Source of the DNA: Alnus glutinosa
Lineage: Eukaryota > Streptophyta > Magnoliopsida > Fagales > Betulaceae
Length of the DNA stretch: 64,000 nt
Assembly (NCBI RefSeq): GCF_958979055.1
Contig: NC_084893.1
Coordinates: 25,747,487-25,811,486 of the forward strand
Direction: 5' to 3'
Below the pieces are notes generated by a model. It was not told the DNA's origin and ran no database searches. It saw only the letters and a program-made list of their open reading frames with translations. Made by a program: the position numbers and the translations under genes. Shown here piece by piece: positions 44,357-55,878 of the stretch; position 1 is the stretch's first letter, and the number at the start of each line of letters is the position of its first letter.

Positions 44357-47300
44357 ATGGCCATGGCTTTGAGAACCGCGGCGGCGGCGGCGCCTCGCGG
44401 CTTGAGGCGTTTGTTCTCGACGATTTCAAATCCAGCCATCAACTTTCCTCCGTCGGCTGCCACGTCTGCTCAGCAGCGCGAAACGCGCGAGCCCAGCACC
44501 AACCTATTCGTCTCCGGTACGTTCCTTGTTCTCTCTCTGTCTTTCTATTATACCCTTCGTATCTATTATATCTTTCTTTTGCTCTTCTGGGTTTTCTGTA
44601 ATTCTTTTCAAGGTATTACATTTTTCTGGGATGTGTTAGTAGTTTGAGGATGATGAGTTTTGGGATTCACTTCTTGTGGAGTATTTCCCTGCTGTGTTTT
44701 GATGCTGAGAAAATTAAGGAAAAGAAAGAAAATGATGCATTTGGTGTGTTTTGCTTCCCATAATTTCGTGTCACCGTTACTTGGGTACTTAAGAAAATAA
44801 GAGCCCCTAGAGATTAAACCAACTAAATGGTTTTGTTATTTTTTTTTTTAATTCATTATCTTGGGTTCAGTGATTCTTATAGTATAAATCAGTAGAGGGT
44901 ACGATTTTTCGCCCTTGGTGAAATGAAGCGCGCGCGCACATACACATGTATTTGGAGATATATTTTGTATTAGTCTAACTGTATCTGTAATTGTTTAGGA
45001 TGATTTACTCACTGTGGTTTTGGTTTCTTTATCAGAAGGATTAGAATGTGCGGTAAACTAGAAGCAATACATACTTTCATTGGTGGTTGTATGACACATG
45101 TAGAGAGGTACCTGATATGAGTAAAAGAATGATTTTTTTTTGGGTCAGGAATGGAATTTGTGAGAAGTTCTATTGACCCATGTGTTTGGCAAGCATTTCT
45201 CCCATCTTTTTTTTTTCTTCATTTTTCCCAAAAAGTTCGAACTCCTTTCTTCACATTAACAAACAACTTTCTTCACTTTTCTTTCACAAAAAATTCAAAA
45301 CTCCTTTCACCTTTATATCGCATCAATCAATTCTTATGACTATTCCAGGAAAAATAAAATGGCAAAAGGCTTTGCCAAACATACCTAGGCAACTAGACAA
45401 GCATTGTTTCCAGATGGTAGCTAAGCAATGTAGAAAATACTATAGGTGACACTCAATCAATGAGAGGTTAAGTATTTGTTGATGGCACGGGTCCTTAACT
45501 ACTGTATTTGGATGTTGGGGAAACCTGCAATTTTATTTTGTTCCAGACTATGAGATATTGTTGGCTAAAAGTGAACCTCGCTTAATACTTGGACCATTGA
45601 GTTTGGTGATTGAATTCCTGATTGAAATTGATCGAGCTCATAGTTATAGGTCATCATTCTGGAAAGAATTCCTGGGATAGGAATCAACATTACTGGATGA
45701 TCTTAGAAAGAGTCAGATTTGGTCGTGGGCCATCCATAGTTGGCTTATTTTAGTTGAAATGGGATGAGTTTTTTATTTTATTTTTCTAAATTTGGTAGGA
45801 AGTAAATATATTCTATCTGAAAAGTTACTTTTCTAGGGTTACAAAGAGGGTGATAACAATTTAAGCTTGATTGGTTATGACTTGCAAAAATAGATTGTTT
45901 CTAATTGTTGTTGATCTTATTTAGCTTTTCTCTCCTGTTGTTTTCACCCTCTCAGTATATTTGGTCCTCATTCATAAAGTTTAGTGTTATAAACTTATGC
46001 GCACATGCATACAGGGAGGGTAAATGCAGGTCTGTGAAGAAGTGAAAGAATGGGTTGCGATTCTTATAAAAGAGGAGCAAGATCTATAAAGTTACATCAA
46101 TCTAATTTAACACTGTATGAAGTGCACCCTTTTTTCACTTATCAAAAAAAAAAAAAAAAAGAACTGCACCCTTTTTTCTTTCTAGCTCTTTGTTTCTGTC
46201 TACTATCTTTCTTTAAAGTGTTCTGTATTCATGGTGTCTTGATTTACTTCTTTTATTTTATATTGTATTTAAATTCTGTCAATGGTTTATTCATGTAATT
46301 TTTTCTTTTTACTCTTTTTTATGATATACTTACCTGTAATCCTTTTGCTTCTTACAAGAGCTGGAGATACCTAGCTTCATTGAATCTCTTTGTATTACAT
46401 TTAACCTCTTATAATCTTAAGCAGACTTGTCATTTCATATTTCTTTTTTGGGTCTGCACTTAAGATCATGAGATCATATAATGTTTTGTCATCAGTTGAA
46501 TCAAATCAATTAGTTTATGGTGTTAATATATGTTCATTTTATACTTATGAAAATGTTCTGTCCAGTAGCAGGATATATTCACTGGCCCAATCTGGCACTT
46601 GGTTTTGTTCAAGTCGCAATTTTTTTTTTTTAATATCTTGTGTTTTTTGTGATGATTGGAAGTTTGCTGTTAAAACTTGGAATCTTGGTCATCTTGCACT
46701 CCACTCTGTATTTTTGGTATTTATTTTTGTGTTGCTGGGGTGATCTATGTATGATGATAGTTCATTGATGTAGCTTTTGATATTATGTGCATGCTTGGGA
46801 TGATTGAGTTGCCTTTTGTGGCGACCGTGAGACTGATGAGGCTCTATGTCTACTCTATTTTCAGGGCTTAGTAAGCGTACTACTACAGAAAAACTTCAGG
46901 AAGCCTTTTCCCAGTTTGGTGAAGTAGTTAATGGTGTGTTATCCTCTTATTTTATTTTTATTTTTTGTAATCACCACCAGACTATCAATCATTAATCTTT
47001 TGCTATTTACAGCTAGGGTGGTGACTGATAGAGTGTCGGGATATTCTAAGGGCTTTGGTTTTGTGAAGTATGCTACTCTAGATGACGCTGCAAAAGGTAT
47101 AAAGGGCATGGATGGACAGGTGAGTTGACATGTTCACGTTGCTTTCATCCCCTTGAGAAGATAGAAGATGTTTGTGTGACATTTCATGCTTGAAATTAGG
47201 ATAGCACAAAGTTTTTTTTTTTTCAATTACTAATACCAACAAACACACACAAAATAAACACCCGATGAAAAAGGGAAGTCCTTTGTTATGTTGAAGTATA

Positions 47301-47480
47301 AACTCCTTAACAAATGTTTCCATCTTCGACTACAACTTACTATTGAATTGGCGATAAACAATGTAAGGTCGTGACTCATGGGATCTTTTAGTTAACTTGT
47401 CGATCGAGGATGAACTATATTTAAAGGTGCAGCATGCCTTCAAATATCTAAAAGCTTTATACAGAACAAACCTTGTTTTA

Positions 47481-47513
<33 letters not shown>

Positions 47514-47713
47514 TCCATGCCACCATGGTTATTCAACCTTGTTTTCTTTCTTTTTTTTCTCCCTATTTACTTCATTTAGTAACTGAATGTGTTATTTTTG
47601 TTTGTGCTGTATAGTTTCTGGACGGTTGGGTTATATTTGCAGAATATGCAAGACCCAGGCCACCGCCTGGCCAACCTGAGAACAATGTGGCTACTCCATA
47701 TAGCCGTCAGTGA
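44357..47713 (+). CDS. Mitochondrial RRM protein, ORRM2-like
   Basis: Four exons, 44357-44516, 46865-46933, 47013-47119 and 47615-47713, with matching phases, give 144 aa. Residues 1-45 (MAMALRTAAAAAPRGLRRLF and following) are Arg/Ala/Ser-rich with no acidic residues near the start, fitting a mitochondrial or dual transit peptide. One RRM follows, with RNP2 LFVSGL and RNP1 KGFGFVKY, ending in DGWVIFAEYARPRPPPGQ. The block TNLFVSGLSKRTTTEKLQEA and DRVSGYSKGFGFVKYATLDD closely follows Arabidopsis ORRM2 (At5g54580) as I recall it. Proteins of this group take part in organelle C-to-U RNA editing; that role here is inferred from homology. Intron 1 is long (2.35 kb) and AT-rich. Confidence 0.92.
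46137..46164 (+). mobile_element. Minimal retroposon stub with target duplication
   Basis: A 28-bp insert, essentially the tail acttatcaaaa...gaac, between two copies of tgcacccttttttc (46123-46136 and 46165-46178). The tail resembles that of the SINE at 17680-17805 (acttatcaag plus A run). It looks like an extremely 5'-truncated SINE/LINE insertion in intron 1 of the RRM gene. Confidence 0.65.
47480..47508. repeat. (CT)n microsatellite in intron 3
   Basis: About 29 bp of CT in intron 3 of the RRM gene. Confidence 0.85.
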
Positions 47714-50700
47714 CTCCTTTGTTAAAGGGAACAAGTTTGTCAACCATTGAAGTGGCTTGGCCTGCGAACAGCATTTATGGATACCAAGGTTCTGTCTTTT
47801 TAAAGTGACAGCATGGTTGTCTTCTATTGCGGAGGAGTTTTTATATTGTGGGAGGTTAACCTTATATGCGAACTGAGAAGATTGAACTGAGACATATATG
47901 GATTCTTAATTGTTGTATGTTGTGACTATCATGTACCAGATTATAGTTTGCTATATTTATAAACATTTTGCCCATCTTCATGGTTAATAATCTAGTGAAA
48001 TCTATTATCATGTTTGCATCATAAATGAAATTGTTGTGGTGGGAAGTCCCCTTTGTTTGGATTTATGTTTTAATAAATTTGTATATATCTTCGTTTTACC
48101 ATTAGCTAATGTATTAAAAGTTTAACAGTGTCTGAGCAAATTTTTGTCACTTCTATCTCTTTTTATTGTCAACTTACTTTGTATTTGATCCTGTTCTGTC
48201 CTTTCCATCAACTAAGTTTCCGTTTGATTTGATGTGAAGACTTTTTTGGAAAATTTTTTTTTTCAATTTTGTCAAACCCAAAACATTTATCAGTTGACCA
48301 ATAAAACTTCATTTAAGTTGCGAAAAATGTTTTTTTTTTTTTTTTGGTAAACAATTTTTTGAATTTGAGCTTCTCCTTTGAGTATGCACTCTCTTGCAGT
48401 TCATTCTTCACCACTGTAGGAGGTTGCTTATGTCACCACCTGTTAGAGGTCATTGGAATTGGCCATCGTAGGTCCTTAGATTGTCGGAATTCACTACTCG
48501 AGTTTGTCCGAAGTTGTTGGCCATTGCCATCGGAGCTTGCTAGAAGTCGCTAGTCATTTCGGCTGTCGCTTGGCATCGCTAATTTTCATACGAGTCAAAT
48601 GCCGAAAAATGATTCTACTGATATTTTTTTTTTCGACAGAAAACATTTTAGGTCGAAACAAAACAGAGCTAAAATAAAGAAGAGTTTACTTTTGGCTCCT
48701 TTCTTACGTTTATTATTTTTAGATTGAATATCCCATCTTCTCATGACTTCACTCCCTCTTCTTAATTATTATTATTATTATTATTATTATTATTTTTTTC
48801 CTCTCATTCCCTTCAATCTCCTCAACTTTGTACTAATGTTTCCACTGATGGTGTGGTCCACCGGTAGGTTGTCTTAACGGGGGCTAGGTCTCAAGGTCAG
48901 ATTTAGCGCTTGAGACTATTGAGTTGGGTCGTGTTAAAGTTAAACTATGACTTAATCGGTATTGAGAGAGTGTCTATGATATGCACCGTTTAGGCTTCTT
49001 CAAAGCAATGCCCAGCAAGTAAGGGCTATTGTGGTCACACTAAGGTAGAGTTGTCAATTTCATCACCGACTCATGCCATTTTAATTATTAAAGAAAAAAA
49101 GAAAAAAGAAAAATAGGTGCATCTTAGTGTGTCTTAGGATGGTCCTCGAATGGGCCATATCCCAACTGCCCTGACCACAACCTAAAGAATCTGAAAAACC
49201 CTATGTATTGGGTTTGGATGGAGTTACCCAAAAAGAAGGTTTAGGTGGAGCCTAATTACACAACTCGTGTCACACTTGTCAATCGGTGATTGCAAGATGT
49301 AAATAATTCTCCACCATCTCAGCCTTACAATGGGTATTTCTTTTACTTCATTTTTTTATTTTTTATTTTTACTTCATATTTTGGGTCGAGCAATGTTAGA
49401 CCTCTTGCGTCTCTTTTACAACTTCCTATACTTTACGATATAATATCTCATAATTAGAGTAGCGTCAGCCATTTATAAAAAATGTTTAATACCCTCAAAT
49501 TACATGCTAAGATGTGTCACCAAATTATAAAAAAATTGTAAAGGAGTTGTACTTTTAAGGAAATGTATTTTAAGTAACGTATTTTAATCATATCTTAAAT
49601 ATGAGTAATGTTGCCCTTCACACGGACTAATGTGACATATTTTAAGTGATTTTTTGTGTCACTTTTTTTTTTTTTAATCATATCAATCGATACAAAATGA
49701 GTATAATAAACAAGTCTAAAGAGTAGATAAGAATTCTCTCATATAACTTTCATTTCATAGCCAGAATTTAGAACCGTTGCCCTCGACCCCTTTGTTTCAT
49801 TATTAATGAAAAATCCTTCGCTATTTAAAATATATATATAAAATATGTACATTTATTGTGAAAAAAACATTACCCACCCGGCAACCTATCACACCTCTGA
49901 CATTAATTGGTGTTTACAAGTGGCGCAAGACCATGAAATACCGTGCTTATTATGTTTCCAACGGGCCAATGGGGAAAGGGCACTTTGCCTTCCTTTGAAG
50001 CAAACAAAAAAACCCATCCCTACAATATTAATGAAAGAAACTAAACAGTACTGGATATTTTAAATTCAAAGTGGGACAAATAAATCATTTTAGTTAGATG
50101 GATTGAAGTCCATCAAATTAAATGCATCCACATTTCTGGACAGCTCAGGCATTCTGACTAGACACTAATCATTTTGGTCCTGCCAAATTAATTGGGTCAT
50201 TGTATTTGAGTAGTTGGATTTTTATTTATTTATTTATTTATTTATTTTTTTAAAAAATTATGCATTCTTATAATAGGTCATAAAAGACTTTAAAATATAT
50301 TCAGCTAAGAAATTAAAGAAAAGTTTGTATCACTAGACTAGAGAGTAGATCAGAGTATTCTAAAAGGAACAAAATTTAAGTCAGGTAGGTTCATTAGGGT
50401 AAGAAAAATACAAGTTCAAAGGTTAGAGCTTGCTAAGAAATATGAATTTGTGGTCTAACCTTGTAAACATGGATATTAATTTGCCTTTAAAATGTTGAAG
50501 TTTCTTGTTTTCTATTCTCAAAATAAATACGATTACGAATTATTCAAGGCAAAAAATATTACTTAAAAACACGAAAAAAAAAAAAAAACCCCAAAAAAAC
50601 TCAAACAAATATACCAATCTAGGTCTCATTTTCACCGTACATGTCTAGACAGTTAAGTTTTGGTTGAATTTTAGCATGATTAGGTTTGGCAATTGGACTT

Positions 50701-52435
50701 TTATGGGCAATTCTTTTATGAAATAACATAAATTCATTTAGCATGTGGGATGATAATTAATAAGGGACTACTTGTGGCAAAGTCTCATTTGTAATTGAAT
50801 ATTGAGTAAATAGTGTATGAGAATCACAAATTGTGCTGATGGGATTGAGATCCACAACAATTACTTGCTCTTAACATTTTGGGCAGACGATGTAAGAGAG
50901 TTTATATAAAATCTATTTGTCAGAATAAATTTTAAGCTGCTCGGTCACCTATCCAAATAGGTGAGTCACATATAAATTCTCTCATATCATTTGTCTAAAT
51001 TTCTAACTATTCGAGTAGAAAAATTGCTAGGGATCTTGCGAGTTTCCAAGACTCAAATGATATTATTCAAGTCTCCATCCATGTAACGGACCAACGGTGC
51101 ATCTTTGCATGCCTCTTAAAAATCAAGTTCCATACGGTTTTGGAAAAAAATGAAAATCACCTGTTAATTTGTTTGAATCTTGCTAATATCATTCTTATTT
51201 TCTTTTTCTTTTTCACAAATGCATGTATGCACTCTCAAGAACAACATCGTCTGGTGGTTTAATCACCCAAGAAAATTTTGAAAGTGGTCAAGTACACACT
51301 AAGACATGGGTTGTTTGAATCCCACAGTGAGAATCTCTATGCCTGATTAGTGTAAACTACCTTGATTCTCATTGATGTTCTGGTAGAGTTAGGTTAAGCT
51401 ATGGCTCAAGTTAGACTTGAGGGAGTACCGTCTAGGCCCCTCCTGTGTGGCTCCTAACGGGTAGGTGCTACTATGGTTATGCCTAAATGAAATAGTCATA
51501 ATTAATCTCTTCGGCCTGCCCTTTTTAATTAGAAAAAAAAAAAGAGAGAGAAAGAAACACCGTCCATTACCAAATTAAGGGTCAAAAAGTTTGTCATAAA
51601 TCCCATATATATAATCAACTTTATTATGTGAGTGTTACATAAAAGTCCATCCAAGGAATCAATGATTGAGCCAATGAGCAAGAGACCGGCAAATGACTCA
51701 TTGTCCGTCGTTGAATATGAAAGATCATTTTGTAAGTATTATAATATTTTTAAAAAAGATAATAGATTTTAAAACTGATGACGTGAGTGAAAGGAGCTGA
51801 CCTTGCAATACACATGGAGATTAACGTGGCATAGTACTGATGGGTGTGATATAAGGATTAAGTATTTGCAATTTGGATATATTTGAAGTACGTGGTTGAG
51901 TAGATTGCCCATCACCAAAACAAAAAGGTCACCCAAATTAATTTGGTTAAACTTGACAAAACACCTCATCTAAGTTGCTTATTATAGCACCTATAACTTT
52001 AACCACACTTGCAAGTTATCTAACTTATCTCTACACACACATATACACAGGTAAAGAGCCAATAATGGAGTCAAAATATAATAAGATAGAGTTTGCTTTA
52101 GTCGGCAAGCTTTATATTTAGAAAATTTGAATAAAAAAAGATATTTCTTTCGTGGAGCGTTTGCAAGGGTAAGGAGTGGGGATCACGATCCTCTCCAGTT
52201 GAGAGAAACTGGACAAAAATACCCCTGTATATAAAGGACCGACTTTTCTCCAGTTGATTTATCCTGATGAGAGACCGGGAGAGTGGTGCACTGGTGTGGA
52301 GGAAGGAAGCTGAAAAAAGAGATTTTTTTTTTTATGGTTGAGATAAGAACATTTATTTATTATTATTTTTTTTAATAGAGTTGAAAGAAAAGTTTTTTAG
52401 TTGAGCCCCTACCTAACCAATAAGAATTTTTCGAC

Positions 52436-52466
<31 letters not shown>

Positions 52467-53342
52467 AAAAGAAATCACGTAGACAAACTTGTTGGACTTA
52501 CACATGGCAAAGACCGATAGACGTAATTATAATTATCTTTTTTTCCCAAATGCATTTTCATTTTCTTTTATTGCAAATGTTGGAATATGAAACTAATTTC
52601 AAGGGATCCGGAATACGGGCCATCATAATGGAATTGCATTTTTCAATCCATAAACTCTTTCTTAAATACTGGAAATTTTCTTTTATTTTAATTTTAGGTA
52701 AGTAAGTAATATACATGAAGAGAATTTCATAATCACAGAGCATATTGAAAATTCTTGCTTTTCTATTTGATTTTTTTTTTTTTTTTTAGTGAATTTTTAT
52801 TGCTTTCAAGTGAGACTTGAGAGCTGCTTAAGGTCATTTAGTATATAATTCAATAATATTGAGATATGATACGTTTATAACTTCTGTACAATTTTAATAA
52901 TTTTTTTTTTTAAAAAAAATTTACCATTAAATATATAGAATCAATATATAAGAAAACAAATTAGATGGTTAGTTTGAAAAAAAAAAATTAAGATTATAAA
53001 CGTATCATATCTCCGATAAAGGTAAAGTATTTGGGACCAATTCAATCCATAAATTTCATTTATATATCTTTAAAAAGAAAATTATAAAACTAAAAAAATA
53101 AAAAAAATAAAAAAAAAAAGGAAAAATTGAAATATACGTCAATAAAAAAAAAGAAAAAGAAAAAAAAAAGGAACAAATACGTGTACCTAACAAAATGGGA
53201 TCGGAGCTGTGACCCTATAAAGCCGCCGGGCCCGCCGCCAATCCATTCATTGAATCCAGGGTACTCTCGTAGTAAACCCGGAAAACCATGGGCAATCTTG
53301 TTCCTTTTGGATAAAAACAAAACTCCTCCCAGTTATTCACCT
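47714..53342. other. 5.6-kb AT-rich intergenic region
   Basis: No gene was found. It starts with the 3' UTR of the RRM gene. Simple repeats include (ATT)n at about 48766-48793, (TTTA)n at 50222-50247 and an A run at 52437-52462. Two diverged, similar-looking tracts at about 48840-49115 and 51245-51545 may be copies of one SINE family: both end in ttaatta plus an A-rich tail, and the second has a B-box-like tttgaatccca. Neither has a proven target duplication. Confidence 0.4.
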
Positions 53343-53350
53343 CTATAAAA
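53343..53350 (+). promoter_or_regulatory. Candidate TATA box of the 53535 gene
   Basis: ctataaaa lies about 190 bp upstream of the ATG within cacctctataaaattg. The surrounding 150 bp is less AT-rich than the rest of the upstream region. Confidence 0.45.
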
Positions 53351-53534
53351 TTGCTACTTCGTCTTTCCCACAGCAGCGGAAAAAGAAGAAAAGAAAAATT
53401 ATTATTATGAGGGAACTTCAACTTCTACTCCGCCAATGGCACCACCCGTGATTTCCCGCGGCTCCTAGCCCAGTTTCCAAACTCCTATTACAAGCTAAAT
53501 ACCGCAACACACATATATACAATTAATCCGCACC

Positions 53535-54064
53535 ATGAAGTTCTTCTTGGAATTCGTCTCGTGCTGTGGGTCCCCAGGCTGTTGCTCGCGCCCGGGAGCG
53601 GCGGCGGCGGAGGAGGATGAGACGAAGTGGCTGGAGCCGTCGAGGCCGGCTCGTAGGAACCGGCGGAGGCGGCGGGGGCGGATGGGCCCCACAGAGGCCG
53701 AGCCGGAGTGGAAGCCTTCGCTGTGCGCGATCTCCGAGGACAGCGCGGTATTGGTGGTGATGGAGAAAGAGAAAGCCGCCGATAGTCGGACGGTGGGATC
53801 TGAGGAGCGTCCGAGGATTGTCAATAGGAAGGGTGGGTCCCATGTCCGGGTTCAAGTCCGTACTAGCTACAGCGACGATTACGGGTAACCACTGCCGCCT
53901 GCCGATTTCTGTTTTCTTTCTTTCTTTCTTTTTTTTAAAAGGGAATATATGGCGTATTGTGATTGGTTGGATGGGTTGTAATATCTGTTTGTGGTGGATT
54001 TGGCAGGCGAGCTCACGTTCCGGCGGTTATTCCGTCATTTTCTCCGACTCCATTCATGTTCTGA
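53535..54064 (+). CDS. Small uncharacterised plant protein, Arg-rich
   Basis: Two exons, 53535-53884 and 54007-54064, joined in phase across a GT-AG intron, give 135 aa. The N-terminus is MKFFLEFVSCCGSPGCC, cysteine-rich and possibly a lipid-modified or membrane-adjacent segment. Then come a run RNRRRRRGRMGP, an acidic/Ser block (WKPSLCAISEDSAVLV), VRVQVRTSYSDDYG, and a C-terminal AVIPSFSPTPFMF after the splice. Both the first dozen residues and the closing SFSPTPFMF ring as conserved in small plant proteins of unknown role, but I cannot name the family. Exon 1 is much more GC-rich than its flanks. Function unknown. Confidence 0.78.
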
Positions 54065-55063
54065 TGGGCGTGTACAGAATTTTATCATTTTTATGGATGT
54101 AAGTGTAAATTTTGGAAATGAAATTATGTAAAGCTTCTTGTGGTTTTAATTATACTAACCATATGTCTCTGAAAAAAAGAAGCTCCCATTGATTATGTGT
54201 TAATATTACCTACTTCTATGATAATTTTTCTTGATTCGTTTGTCTTACCAAGTTTTAGATCGAGACGATACAATCTGAATCATTAAAGTAAAAATACTAA
54301 TAGGCTAGATTTTAACAGTTTTACCACCGGAGAGTTGTTAGAATATTACCTAGCTATAATTGAAATTTATCATCTAGTCGTAATTGAAGTCTATTTTTAT
54401 TATTCAAACAAAAGAAAATGAACTAATGTGTTGTAGCAACGAAGCTATGATTCTCTCCGATCACCTCCGATGCCTTTAGGGGTGGTTCAGCCTTCTTAAA
54501 AGTCTATTTTATGGCGGTCGAGTCACTCCAAAGTTGCTTGTTAGTGTGACGAAACTATTTTATGACCATGGAGAGGTTCAGTCATATACCCATAACCATG
54601 GAGTGATTAGGCGGCGACTCATAATTGGTTAAAAGTGTTTCTCAAAAAAAAAAAAAAAAAAAAATTGGTTAAAAGTGGTGATGAGTGAAAATGTTTGATG
54701 AATTTGTAAGAAAATTATAGAAAGAATTATAATAATTAATGTTACACTAAGTGTTGTACTCTCAGCAGTAGCTATTGGAACAACCCTCCTCCGAATAACA
54801 AAGAGAGAGAGATATATATATATAAATAATGTGATCATATAAGCTCCGAATCACGATATATTTATTTATATTTTTTAACAATTGTTGTGTTGCTCGGCCT
54901 TGGCCCAGTGGGAAAAGAAATGTTTCGGTGTTTTCTCCACCATTGACCTGCAGTGGGTATTGAATCACGTGTTTTACTATTATAATTTTTCCTGGTAAGC
55001 CCACTGCGATGATGATGGAAGCACATACAGAGCCAGAGCAGGTAATGGCCGGCTAACATTTGG

Positions 55064-55099
<36 letters not shown>

Positions 55100-55264
55100 C
55101 TATGGAATATAATTTGTTTCACTTTGATATTCGATTAATGCATAGCTTTCTAATTAATTAGTTATTATTATTATTAATTGAAATAATGACAAAAAAAATT
55201 AATGCATTTTAAGTAGTTTTAGGAATCTGATTAAATGATTTTAAATTTGTGCATCTTTTTCCAG
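54065..55264. other. Intergenic sequence
   Basis: Contains the 3' UTR of the small gene, an A run at about 54642-54663 and (TA)n at 55069-55096. No gene recognised. Confidence 0.45.
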
Positions 55265-55444
55265 AATAAACGCTTCAAGGAGTGTGGCTATTATGAATGC
55301 TAAAATGAACTGGTATCCTCATAATTCATATCTCCATGGAAATGCATTGGATTTGGGTCGTCACCTGCATGAGCTTCCACTGGTGACCGGAGCTCTGATT
55401 TCTGAAGAGGGTGATGACAGAGCAGTAAATAAGAGTTTGAGAAA
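55265..55444 (+). other. Orphan exon-like open segment
   Basis: A stretch preceded by ttttccag and followed by a donor-like gtgagt. Between them one frame is open through ASRSVAIMNAKMNWYPHNSY, LHGNALDLGRHLHELPLVTG and ALISEEGDDRAVNKSLRK. It could be a leftover exon of a lost gene or a further exon of an alternative transcript of the upstream small gene. I do not recognise the protein and found no partner exon. Confidence 0.35.
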
Positions 55445-55878
55445 GTGAGTTAATCCTGCCAACAAAAATAATGTCCGTTGGTCTGTACTAGCCTGGTTCT
55501 CATGTTATTACCGTTTGAATTTGAAAAATAGAACATAGATTTAATATGATTTGTGAATTTAACATAGATTTAATATGAAATTAACGAATTAAGATTGACC
55601 CATATGATCTTATACGCGTATATCAATAAAACTCAAATCGATACTCAAACAAGATTTGCAACCCATAATTATATTGCTTCCTCTGCTTTTGGATGTTTGC
55701 TGGCACGGTGCTATCATTGCTGAGGCCCAATCAGTGCTCGATAGTTGGGTTTGGGAAACACATGATATTACACACACACAAACCAAGAAGATAAACATGT
55801 AGTTATGAGAGGCTTATATTGCTTAATTAGTCATCTTTGTAAAAGCAGAGAAGGAAAAGAAAAAATGTATGAACACCA

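Noticed and set aside
53495..53855. Minus-strand frames opposite the small Cys/Arg-rich gene
   Set aside because: Shadows of a GC-rich exon; the plus-strand frame has correct splice phase and coherent ends.
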